Of a stretch of DNA of 64,000 nucleotides, positions 26,590-38,380 are shown in pieces (the first letter of the stretch is position 1; each line of letters opens with the position of its first letter). Origin of the DNA: Druceiella hillmani (taxonomy: Eukaryota > Arthropoda > Insecta > Lepidoptera > Hepialidae); NCBI GenBank assembly GCA_039881145.1, contig JAYKKI010000009.1:8929501-8993500 (forward strand), read 5' to 3'. The position numbers were made by a program, and so were the translations under genes. The notes beneath the pieces were generated by a model. The model made no database searches. It was given only the letters and a program-made list of their open reading frames with translations, and was not told the DNA's origin.

Positions 26590-26901
26590 ACGTAACGTAA
26601 ACTGTATTGCTAGTTGCCTACATCTGCAGAACAGAGAACACAACATTGTACAGCCTCACGACGGAGTAGAATAATTAAGTTTAATTTGTTCATTACACAT
26701 GTAAATATGCCGATAAGGACGCGGACAAAGGAGGCTTCGCTTAGGCGCGAAGGTTTAAACTTCACACAGATAAAAGACCGCGCATTACGCTTTAAGGTTG
26801 TAAGTACATGTGCATACGTATTGCGGACAATGAATGTTTACAGAGGGAGACAAATAGAGGAAAACACTTTGGTGGCATTTTATTCTATTTTTTGCTACTA
26901 G
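26590..26901 (+). other. GC-richer patch with an ATG frame and a strong donor-like site
   Basis: An ATG at 26,707 opens a basic peptide (MPIRTRTKEASLRREGLNF) in a locally GC-richer stretch. The frame is interrupted by GTAAGT at 26,800-26,805, a textbook splice-donor match, though translation also continues through it to 26,901. A small first exon is possible. Equally it may be a fragment of a mobile element. I do not recognise the peptide. Confidence 0.2.
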
Positions 26902-27018
26902 TGTACGAGTTTTTCATTTCTTTTTTCTTCTTCTATATTGGCGGAGTTGAAAATATCTGTTCAAATAGACAATTATGTTGGATAATTTATTTTTAGTAAC
27001 CAAAATAATCGTCTTCAT

Positions 27019-27185
27019 CGTGGTGTATTAGGTTGACCACGAGGCATACGCCCCTTGATTCCCGGTCGTTCGTCGAACGGGGCTGAACTGGTGTTATGGT
27101 TGGCTGTAAGAAATTGCTCTCGTAGGAATAAGTCCCCCATTTGTATCAATTAGATACATTAAAGTAGATAAATAAGTAATAAAAC
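27019..27185 (+). repeat. SINE-like element, copy 1
   Basis: Shares about 130 bp of 3' body with 61,430-61,545: GGGCTGAACTGGTGTTATGG, GGCTGTAAGAAATTGCTCTC, ATCAATTAGATACATTAAAG. The head has CTTGATTCCCGGTCGTTCGT in the place of a tRNA-like B box, and a short GTGGTGTATTAGGTTGACCACG start. Copies differ by roughly 20%, so this is an old, inactive insertion. Confidence 0.7.
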
Positions 27186-28044
27186 GAGTTATAGTAAAAA
27201 AATTGAAAGAAATTTATTTTATGAAAATAATTTGAAAAAGGGTATTTCAAAATATCATATGTTACTAAAATACAAACACACAAATTTTGTTTAATTTTTT
27301 GTTATGTAAATTGCCAATCACATTTTCTTCTTTGTAAGTGACATTATTTTGTACATTTAGGTATTACTTTGCTTCCCTATTTACGAGTATCAGTTAATTT
27401 ACCGGAAGCGGATTTAATAGACGAGATTTCAGAAATCTTTCGAGTATATGGAACTTCAAAATGTTATTTGTATACACAGTATGTTTTACAAGCCAACATA
27501 TTTTTGATCACAGATGTCATTAAACACCAAATAATCATAGATTTTACTCATTGCACAGGATGTAATATTAGTAGTTATATTATCATGGGTGTAGGATTAA
27601 TGTTTAATTAATAATGAAAAAAATTTAGAAGCAAAAACTTAATCAGACCTTCATTTTTATTTTCTTTATCAAACACAATAAGAAACAAATTTCGAGTATA
27701 TTTCAGTGGAAAATAATTTTGAGAATTTTTCAAAAGTTTTCAAATGCCGATAATTTGAAACATAGTAACCGATTTTGAATGGAGATAATTTTTGGAAAAT
27801 GAATGTCATTGGAATATTAAAACTAACAAAATTTTGTTACTATTTTGATTGATAGTATGAGAATTTTTCTCTATATTATGTTAGTAGGATCCAGGATTTG
27901 CAGGATTTTCTTGTAATTTATAATGGTTTCCCATGTCCAGAAATGTAATAGAATTGTCCCGGAAATATAAAAAGTTCCGGTTATTCTTAAAAATTTTCCT
28001 TATTGTAATTGTTCGTGAACCTATATATTTGTATCATAGTCCCA
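27186..28044. other. AT-rich sequence without recognised genes
   Basis: Holds an 80-codon plus-strand frame at 27,369-27,611 (TTG opening, no recognised domain) preceded by a TTTAG acceptor-like site. 27,620-28,040 shows no structure I can name. Confidence 0.5.
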
Positions 28045-28385
28045 TTGCATTTTTATTTGCTTTATGAATGAAAACCGGAATAAAATGGTTACAAATTTAA
28101 TAAAGGCATAACTTAAATTCGAATAAATTGCGAAGGGTCTTGCTCCAGAATTTAAGAGTCACTGTTAATTAATTATTAACAGATGGCAATTAATTGATTA
28201 AAATAGTTAAATCAAAACATGAATATAATATATTGAATAGATGTTATTAACATAACGATAGTTTTTATGTTAAATTATTATTATTTTCTGAGTCAATCAG
28301 TTTTCATAAAATATTTACTTCATATTTGGTAGTAAAAAACATATCTTATTTATTTTTATTTATCAAAATATTTCGTTAAGCCCAA
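28045..28385 (+). repeat. Stray diverged copy of spacer sequence
   Basis: Matches 8,560-8,890 (and 39,010-39,335) in direct orientation. Shared stretches include TTGCTCCAGAATTTAA, CAGATGGCAATTAATTGAT, ATATTGAATAGATGT and AATATTTCGTTAAGCC. It is more diverged than the spacer pair itself. Either part of an older module or a dispersed element also present in the spacers. Confidence 0.8.
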
Positions 28386-28516
28386 ACAAATTTTTGGTTG
28401 GGTCAAAGTTATTGTTTTTCTTAAACTGCTAGTAGTAATAAATGTTACAGTATATTGTGAATAAATAGGAGTAAGTAATATTATTTCAATGAGGTTTTAT
28501 TTTTAACTTTACAGTA

Positions 28517-28546
28517 TTCTACTACAGGGTGCACCATGTAGTAGAA
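28517..28546. repeat. 30 bp near-perfect palindrome
   Basis: TTCTACTACA (28,517-28,526) and TGTAGTAGAA (28,537-28,546) flank GGTGCACC, itself palindromic. Only one opposed pair mismatches. Contains ACAGGGTG, a string often met at insect mobile-element ends. Confidence 0.8.
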
Positions 28547-28750
28547 ATATTCCAGAAAAAGCGATTTTGCACATGGCAACCCTAGTTTCACCAAAAAAAA
28601 AAGAATTTTCAAAAACGTTGTAGTCCTGCCACATTATTATTTTAATTATTTTCTTACAAAAAATATTTATATTTTTATAATAATGGTTATATTATATAAA
28701 GTATTATAAAATGTTATATAAAGTGATATTTGTAAAAGATGGAACCGTTT

Positions 28751-28785
28751 CGTTCGGTAATAAATTTACAATTTATTACCGAACG
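28751..28785. repeat. Perfect hairpin, 16 bp stem and 3 nt loop
   Basis: CGTTCGGTAATAAATT, loop TAC, AATTTATTACCGAACG. No T-run follows that would suggest transcription termination; likely a small inverted duplication. Confidence 0.9.
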
Positions 28786-30124
28786 ACGAAATAAGAAATA
28801 AAATAAATTAATAAATAAATATTTCCCTCATGTGTGTTGCGAAAGAAAAATAAAACTTTTTACACATGATTTATACATATTGCCAACTTTTCTAAATTTA
28901 CGAATACTACGTTCATTGGTCCTTATTGTCATTTTGTAACATTGTTTCATTTCGTTTTATTTTTTAAATAAAAAAAAACAAAATATAATGTTATCAAAAT
29001 CTACACCGCTGTAGGTTTAGATCTGAGTTTACAATCTTTTTTAGAACTAGCGTAATAAATATTTGTTTACAATCTCTGAAAAGAAAAATTCTCATTTGTC
29101 CGTATTATCATTCGATATATATGAATGTGTAAGATATCATATATTTCTGCGCAGATATTTAAAACAATCACACACATCTTTATATTCGAAGACAGACACA
29201 AGAAGAATTTGATAAAAATGTGTTTTGAATAAATTATACATGTAAGCATAATAAATTATGCGTAAAATAATTATTATTGTTATTATTGCGTGTCACTTTA
29301 TCTCGTGTAGTTAAGTAAATAAACGCATAATTTCCTCATTAAATATAAAAAAAATATTATCATTTCAGAAGACATTACTTCCATTATTCGTTACTTAACT
29401 CAGAAAAGTAATGAATACCGCCCCCTGTCATTTGTGCTCCGAATTTCGACATTCACAGCAATGAATTCGATACATATCGTCATGGAAGTACTTGTATAAA
29501 TTGACCGATGGATGGTGTTAGGATAGCATCATATGTCCACATATGACCACATTACGTTTTAACCTATTTGAGTGCAATAGGATTTTGATTTTAAATGTGA
29601 AACTAACTTTCGAAATAAATATAGCTATTATTGTTATAGGACAGTTGCATGAGTTTATTTATTCGGGGAGATTATTTTGATGTATCGTAAATACAAACAA
29701 TATTGTGGACATGAAATGTACGAATAAAGTAAAATATATAAACAAAAGTGAAAATAGCTTTAGATAATGATTTGTCAATAGTCATAATCATCTAAGAAAT
29801 TCAGACTCCGATAATGACATATAAATGACGATATTAAAATAAACACATAATAAAAGTATATTTTTAATGCACAGAATGAAAATGCAAATATACAACGTGA
29901 ACACAATGTCGAAGAAAGTATGATTATAATTTTAAAGAGAAACATGTCCAGATGGTTTAACCATCGGTAATGATTGGTCAACATATCGTAACATATGCAT
30001 ATATCGTAGTAATGAAATAATACGAGAAATATATCTGTGGAAGAAATGAACAGAAACAAAAACAGAAAAAAATCGAGTAATGTCTGAAAATGAAATTATA
30101 GCAAGCATGCTTTTCAAGAGAAAA

Positions 30125-30208
30125 AGTGAATAGAAGAACTAAGGGTATAGCGGAAAGGAGAATCACAGCATTTTATTATCCCTACCTACCCTTTCCAAAA
30201 AAATAGCT

Positions 30209-30281
<73 letters not shown>

Positions 30282-30475
30282 TATCCTTTAATAGTAATGA
30301 AATGGATTTAAAATTCTTAGATTTAATAAAATGAAATTGAATTGAAGAAAAATTATATCAGTAGTAAAAAAAATCCAATATAAACCAATCATTCGCCGAA
30401 CAATTTCCAATTTAAAGCGCTCTAGCTAATATGGTTATCTCGATTCAGACTATTTCATAATTTATTGAAATGCGT
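30125..30475. repeat. L2-only segment with (TA)n
   Basis: Interrupts the alignment of L1 and L2 (L1 passes across near 228). Contains a TA tract at 30,211-30,277. Whether it is an insertion in L2 or a deletion in L1 cannot be decided, since L3 does not reach this point. Confidence 0.75.
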
Positions 30476-30687
30476 TTTCCTGGGGATGCATTGATATTTA
30501 ATGGTAGAAATGTTAATAAATTTAAGATTTTTTCTGTTAAACGAAGGAACTGAATTGAGAGAAAACAATTAAAATAACATATTTCTGGAGGGAGTAAGAC
30601 AAGAAGTAAAAGATCTACTAGCTTTTGCTCATTGTCCTTTTCTTGTCTGGAACAAATAAATAATAGGCCGTGCACGCAAAAATTTGA

Positions 30688-30688
<1 letters not shown>

Positions 30689-30774
<86 letters not shown>
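30689..30774. repeat. (TA)n microsatellite in L2
   Basis: About 86 bp; the L1 equivalent at 455-471 has only about 17 bp of TA. A large length change between otherwise nearly identical copies. Confidence 0.95.
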
Positions 30775-30775
<1 letters not shown>

Positions 30776-32864
30776 GGTTTCGTTTTCTCATTGAAATCAG
30801 TTCAATACTTCTAAATTTGTAAGTTATAAAATACAGAATAATTTTTTTTACAATTTCTAGCCTGTTTTACCGTTGCTATAAGCTACCAATTGTCAAAATC
30901 ATTTCATATTTGAGAAAAATACTGATGAAATATTTATTCCACAGAACCACTTCGATTTAGTTTTAGATGCATTTTTCACTTGTAGTTCAATTTGTAGTAA
31001 TATTTTACATTACAACATAATTTCGTGTAATTTCGTTTCTGTATAATCACAGGTAGAGTTATTCTTCCGAGACTGAAGTTTTCACGCAGGAAATATATTG
31101 TTGTTTACGTTTCTGCGACAATATTCCAAAATATTATATGGTTGACAAGATCTGAGAGTATCGAAAAATTAACATAAATTTTTAAAACTATATTGGGTTG
31201 CATTTTGCATACATACGTATATGCTCGCTTTGCGGTACATTACCGCCTATAGGGTTTAATAAGGGTAATTGGTATATATTTATGACAAGATAAAACAATT
31301 AGTAATTATAATCATGCTGCCGTCAATACCAAACAAATGTTTTAAAAAAATATTCTTACACATTACAAACAAGTTACACTCCTTGTAATTTCGATCAGGT
31401 GATTAGGCTGTAGAAAACCAGATAAAATGAGGAATGGTAATATAATTCGGCTTTAAATGTAGGTTAAAAAATCGTTATGTTTACAAGTACAGGAAGTAAT
31501 TAAATGTATAGTTTTTATAACGAAACAGGGTGCAAAATACATACTCCAAATGAATAAGCTACCTCCTAACGCAACCGTAGTTTGCACTAAAGACGAAAAA
31601 TATAACCATAGAATCGAATAGTTTTAAAAAGATATACAAAAAGAAATATCGTGAAAAATAAATTTAATTCGCTAATTTCCGTAATAAAAGACTGAATTAA
31701 ATCTGTAACAAACTCTCTTTAATAAGAACTTTTGACATAGCGTATTGAGTTTCCATTTTTGTGGATTGGTTTTCGTAAATCCAGTTCTAGATGGGTAATG
31801 CAAATTAAAAACTCCTAATCAAAATAAAAAAAAATTTAATTTATATTAACAAGAAAATGTTTCATTAAATCGTGATGTTTTAGTCGAATATTAATAGGCC
31901 TGATTTTAGGTGGTGGACGTTTTTAATCGGTTGTAATCGAACACATACTTTAAAAAAATAATATTGCTACTTTATGAAAATTTTAATTATTGTGAACGAA
32001 TAAAAGTCTTTTTCTCAACTTACAGTGTTATAATATTTAGGTAATTTGGTATATGTGGGACTGTATTTTAATAATAACTTTTGGCACAAACAGCTAATCA
32101 TTTTACGATTCCTTCAGATGCTTTCATCTGTTATATTATTAATATTATTACAGCAGTTGTAAAACAAATATATGTTATAACATTGATGTACTAATTTTAA
32201 TACACCTTTAATTGAAAATAAATCTTCCAGTCAGAAAATATAATTTAAATTAACATTTTGAGTACAATATAATCCGTAATTGTTAGTTTTGTGTTTCAAA
32301 ATAATTTCTTAAATTATGGAAAATTTCATTAGCACAATCAGTGAATATTATGAAAATTTGATTTTATTTGAGATCTAATAATTATTTGAACATGAAACAA
32401 CTCAATGGCTGTCTCAAAATCATTACGCAGGCCAAAGAAACTTATCTCGTAACGAAATAAAGCAAACGTCAGCAAGCGAAATAAAGAAGAGGCCTGAGGA
32501 TGCAATTTAATTCGCCAGGGCTTTCAGACTTGAAATACGGTTTCGGCCTATACAAATGAATACGGGAATTTAACCGCTTAGCGTGAAATAAATAAATTCA
32601 TTTTAATTACAAACCGCGTGGCAATTTATCTAGCTGCCCCTGGGGAGATTTGCTATTAGGTTTTGTGGGGCAATATCGCATGCCGGGTTAAATATGTTTA
32701 TTTTTTACTTTATATTTTATTTATACATTACAGTAGTACCTTTTTTATAATATTAATTTTATATAAATAAATTATATTAAAAGTAGATGTGCGATGACTT
32801 AATTTATTTAAATTATTAGATTCTCTTAAATGTTACTTTAATTCCTCAATAATTTTAAAATCAG

Positions 32865-32942
32865 AAACTTGGACTAATTTCATTGTTCACTTGTTTGTAT
32901 TAAAAACTTGGACTAATTTCATTGTTCACTTGTTTGCATTAA
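32865..32942. repeat. 39 bp tandem duplication in L2
   Basis: Two units beginning AAACTTGGACTAATTTCATT at 32,865 and 32,904. L1 (about 2,428-2,466) and L3 (about 63,662) have one unit, so this is new in L2. Confidence 0.9.
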
Positions 32943-35900
32943 ATTTTTCATGTGTATTTCAAGAATTGACTTAATGTTTGAAAAAGGTGAAATTCTTTTA
33001 CGTTGAACATAATTCGACTTATTCATATTTCCAAACTCATGTACTAATTTATATATGATGTTAAAAGATCTTGCAATATGGTACATAAACACACCGTCGC
33101 TAATTAAATAAACATACTTTCAGATTTCATGTGTTCGCTAAATTTCAATGGAGATTTCATGATCAAAATCCTATTTCTTTACTAAAATGGGAACTATCGA
33201 CATTTGAGTCGACAAATCTAGCTTGTCAGTCGACTAATCTAGATTACAGTCAATCGAATAAGGTAGACTATAGTCCTCCAAGCAATAATTTTTCAATTAT
33301 TTTTATGTACTTATTTTAGTTCTTTTTATAACTTAGGAGTTTTCTGAAAAAAAATTTTAGTTTTCAGTATCTATTTTACTCAAATTTATAAGTTTAATTC
33401 AAAATCATTAGCTAATAATTTGTATCGCTTAAATGTTAATAGTTCCAATTAAAATAGAAGCCATAATTTGTTAACTCCTGTAATATCTCCCCAAATGAAA
33501 CGAATTGTTCTATGCAATATTATGTGATTAACTAATTGAATACACATTCTCGTGTTTTCTATAGTTCGACCATATAACTTAAACATATTTGTTTAACATA
33601 TCTGTACATTTAAAATCGAAAACGCTTAAATCTATAATGTCAACACGAGCAGTGCTTTTGGCGAATATTGAAGTGCCAACTCCAACATCTAAGTCCATTG
33701 GCAACTTGATGCAATAATTTAAATGTCGCCAGGCAATGTTCTAATCGAATCACCTGCAGCCGCCCGCAGTCCACTTAGCCTTCTGTGCAGTAGAGTCATT
33801 ACAAAATTTAGCAAAATGTCTTTTATTAGTAATGTATATTTTTATAATAAACTAGATGTGTATATTTCATGCTTAAGTGAGATTTTATTTAGCGATAATT
33901 GAAGTATTAAATAAAATTTTGTATTAATTAGAGTGATGTACGTTTATTTCTAAGTCCCAAGAAGGAATAATATCTACGTGACTTGTGTGAAACTGTTCTC
34001 TGTTATGTAAAATGAAATATAACATATTAAGTCCAAGTGAAATATATAGCGTTACGTAAGTGGTAAGTTCGTAATGTAAACAATGACGAAGGGGTTCTTA
34101 ATAAAATTGATGACACTGTTTTTAAGTTATATTTAATTATAATTCAACTTGAGACTATTTTTTTTCAATCAGTAATTAATTCCGACAAGCAAACACTTAT
34201 TTGCTAATTTCTTCTCATCCTAGCTGCATAGAAAACATCGCGAATTTTTTTTGTTCCTGATCAGTTTTCTTTACCTATTTCCACATTTTTATTTGGATTC
34301 GAAGCCTACAATTTCAAGCCAATTTTAAATGGTAGTGGAATTTATGGCCTAGTAAAAAGTAGATTTTAATATATGATTTAAAATAAGATTTCACAAAAAA
34401 ACTGGGAATCTTTTCAGGTTCGAGTTGTGTTCGAGCTAGTGCATTCATATTTTTTACAAAATTTTATTGCTTTAAAATTACTTATCTATACTTATTTGTA
34501 AATAAATTGAAATAAATCGACAAACAAATAGAATTTCCCAAACTTGCAGTAATGTATAACTATTATTACTTTTACCTCTCTAAACCATAGCTCATTTTCC
34601 ATAAAAATGATATAATCGTTTTTATAATACATCCGCTTATTTATCGGGAATCAAATTTTTGTCTAAAAATTCATTTGTCTTATATATCAAAATGAGTTCG
34701 ATTCAACGGTTACTAATATGATTAAATACATCTAAATTCATTAATATTTAATAGGGAAGATATTATCTTTAGTGACTTGTTCTTCTGGCGCCGATTTTTA
34801 AATATTTGTTACATGTTGTATGATATATATTTTTTCCTTTATTTACTTATACTTTGAAATGAAACCTGGCATCTTGGCTTCCAATAGAAAGCAGTAACCT
34901 TTGGAAAGAAGGACGTTGAAATATTGCTTCAAATAAAATATTTATTTCACGGATATATTGACACATAATATAACGTGCAAATATGTCGTTTTTTTATGTT
35001 GTTTTGTCGGTTATAATTTTTTATACCCTTTTGAACAATATTAAGTAAAAAATCTAATAATAATTTCTGCTTCAAATTATTTTAAATATTTGATGGCTAC
35101 ATAATATCTAACGTAATATATTAACTACATTCGCTCTTTTCGCTTTTCATTGTTCACCATTTGTTTATTTTTAACGTATTTATAAAAAATATGTAAACTA
35201 ACATAAATAAAATATAATAAAACCTAATAACACTTCAAATAAGTTCGCATCTTATGCCTCTGGTGACTGTACCACATGTTCATACAACTTCGGCCACCCT
35301 TTTCATACATATAACGTTTAGAGAGTAATACAAGTTGTTAGTCATTTGAAATGGGACTTCTCACCGGTGCTTGATTAATTTCTGTTACATATCAATATAT
35401 AATGCCTTCCAAAGGGGTGAATATCAGCAGTGAAGGTTCTACGAAAAAAAATTGACATTACAATATTATCGAATGTAGTTTGCTTAGTTTTGTTTGTTAT
35501 TAGGCAGGCACTAGACCTGGAGTTATTTATAAATATTTAATGAGGGATTTCAAGTGAACACGTGCCAGTAACAAAGTGAACGAACTCGTACCTATGTTTA
35601 GAAATAGAAATTTAATGGTGGTAAGTAATATCCAATTACTATTTTGTTTCATTTGTTGTCATCGATCATCATTTTGAGTTTGACAATGTAATTTTGCTAT
35701 TAATCATTCTGATGAGACTTATGGTATAGGATTTATTTATTTATTAAGTCTCCTCTGTTTATTTGATGCGATATTACAAATCCTTCGACCTGAGATATTT
35801 TTTCACCTCACTGATTTTATTAATTTTATTTTTTTCTATTTCGTTACATTACTTTCCTATTCATATTAGTTTATCTGTTTTATTTTTATTTTTAAATCTA

Positions 35901-36172
35901 CATTTTTATTTGGTCTCGGTTTATTTTTTTATACAAATTTTAGTCAGATTTAATTACCACACTCGGAATATGGAGTATTGCTCGTATATTTTAACGATAT
36001 AGCCATATATAGCCTTGGTGATGAAGATTCGATTCAGTGCAAACTTTTTATGAAACAGTATTTACATAACTGCCGCAATATTTCATTAGCAAGTTTTTTG
36101 AATTGAATCTAGTATAAATATAGAAGAATCAATAAACAGATTTAATTAACGTCGTTTTATTTCAGTTGTAAA

Positions 36173-36214
36173 TACACTGCTAATGACAAATGGTACACTG
36201 CTAATGACAAATTT
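36173..36214. repeat. 21 bp tandem duplication in L2
   Basis: Identical to 5,719-5,760, within the tract where L1 and L2 are the same. Confidence 0.9.
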
Positions 36215-38380
36215 CAATGTTTAATATGATGTTCCCTATTGAATATAAAATTAATACCAATAAATATTTCCGGTTTTTAATATACATGACCGGTTATGGC
36301 GAAAACTAATTTTTGACTTACTCATTGAACTTTCCTTTGTTCATATTTTATACAAACTATATAAATGTTTTTGCAAGAACAAGTGTAATAACTTTATATA
36401 TTATGAAATTGTAACAGAGTAAATTCTGCATATGAAAATGTTTTTAAAAGAATTATTGATTTCATACAGAATGATAAAAGAAGCCAGAAAACCTTTTTTA
36501 TTATTTAATACTATTTTGTACATCAATCATGATATGAACAACTTATGAGAGAACATTTTTTTTTTTATAACGAATTTCGAGGAAGTGAATCCGTAGGGCA
36601 CAGCCAGTAAAACATAAGCATACACACAGCCAGTAAAACATAAACAGTTACGAATTCATGACTAAAAAGGTATTAGACATTAAATTTAATTACAAATTAT
36701 TTTTATTTGAAATTGTATTCCTAATAAAAGTGGAGGAAGTCATTTATATCGTTAAAATTTTTCTGAATTTTTTGATCATTCTTTTAGCATTTAATCCTAA
36801 CTACGAAGAAAGAATAAAAACAAAATAGGTATGTGTATATTCACCATTCACATAATGTGATATATGTAAAGTGTAAACAATAAAGGCAATTTAATATATG
36901 CAATCTAAATAAAGGTAAATGGTAAAAGTTATTTTCTAAAACAATAATTTATTCGGAATAAATCGGAATGCATCGATTTCTTGTCAAGCTAAAGGTGAGG
37001 CTAGGCTGTATGAGACATCAGTAGCTAATACTGCAATGCTTTAACTATATAGTTTCCAATAGTGAGGTACTTGCGCAAAACATAAAGTTAGTCAAATCGA
37101 CACATGACAAGGAAATAATTTACCATTAATAAGTTATCCGAAAATAAAATGCGAAACATGCGCATTACTTTGTCTAATACGTAAAAAAATCACAAAGATG
37201 GTTAAAAAACTGCAGCTTAATAGTTAATTCTATAATGTTATTTTTCTACAAATAATAACTTTTTAGTATTTACATTAATCTACATTCACAAGAACATAGC
37301 ATTGTTCCGAATGATGTGAACAACAGCGTGTTATAATGGTGTACGCTTATATTATATAGACTTAATTTAGGAATGGAAAATTTATGGCGAATTTCTTGAA
37401 ATAAAACAAAGGAGTAAAAAGAAGAGTATCTATGATATCTTTATAGTAAAAAGAAGAGTATCTTTTAGATGTATATCTCATAAAACAAGTTAATCATTGA
37501 AAATTAATTTGTTAAAACTAATTCTTTCATTCCAATATAAATATTTCTGATTTCCCCGAATCATACATTATATCGGATATGACTTGAATTTGTACTGAAG
37601 GATGTATTTTCCGTTTTTTTTCACAAATTGTAGAAGGGTATTTTGATAATCCAACTAAAAGCTTTGTTTTTGTTAATTCCCTTATTTTACATTTTTCTAT
37701 TTGTCTTTTACGTTGCTTGGAATGGTAAAATTATTTCTTAAATTTGTTATCACCACACGAATATAATGTTATCTGGAGAGAAACTCCCGATGACTCAAAT
37801 TATTACGTACAATTACATTTCTTTTGATTAAAATCTGAAAGTGTAAGCAAAAATTTAAATAAAAATTTATTAGTACCTTTTTGCCAAGAAAGCAGTTAAG
37901 ACATTTCATGATAAAGACCGATATTCCCTTAACGACATACTATATTTTTACTAGGAAATATAGAAGTTACTCAATAAGAGATGATGTGAGGGAATAATAA
38001 TGATGTTAACAACGTATAACAAATATTTGAAGAAAATGTTAAATTTAATTATTATTTTAAATTAATCAACATCAAAATATTCAGTCTCATCGATCTATCT
38101 TTAAAATCCTCGTACCATGTGTTTGTTTCCTTAATACATATTAAATTGTGTTAAGAACTTTTTTTTCTTTGTAGAATTTAGTGACATCTTTTGTATAATA
38201 TATCTGTAATAATTTCTGTATTATATGTATTGTATTATATATCTGTTTACTTATAAAACTTGTATTCATAGATGGGTATACATTCAACAGTACAAATTGT
38301 TTGAAATATATTTCTATACATAAATCACCAAAAATCACGAGATCTTCAAACGATTTACAAATATTACTTGTTTAGCATTT

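Larger units (their letters stand above)
28386..29818. other. End of intermodule 1
   Basis: AT-rich. Contains the palindrome at 28,517-28,546, the hairpin at 28,751-28,785 and poly-A runs near 28,597 and 28,970. No gene recognised. The sequence just before the L2 start (29,740-29,818) has no match elsewhere in the window; whether it also precedes L1 cannot be seen. Confidence 0.5.
29819..38380 (+). repeat. Left arm L2 of palindromic module 2
   Basis: Second direct copy of L1. It includes segments missing from L1: 29,936-30,015, about 30,125-30,475 (with a (TA)n tract) and 31,546-31,690. It has its own 39 bp tandem duplication at 32,865-32,942, where L1 has one unit. From 34,873 to 37,307 it matches L1 base for base apart from one extra T in a poly-T run. 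Pairs in inverted orientation with R2. Confidence 0.9.
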
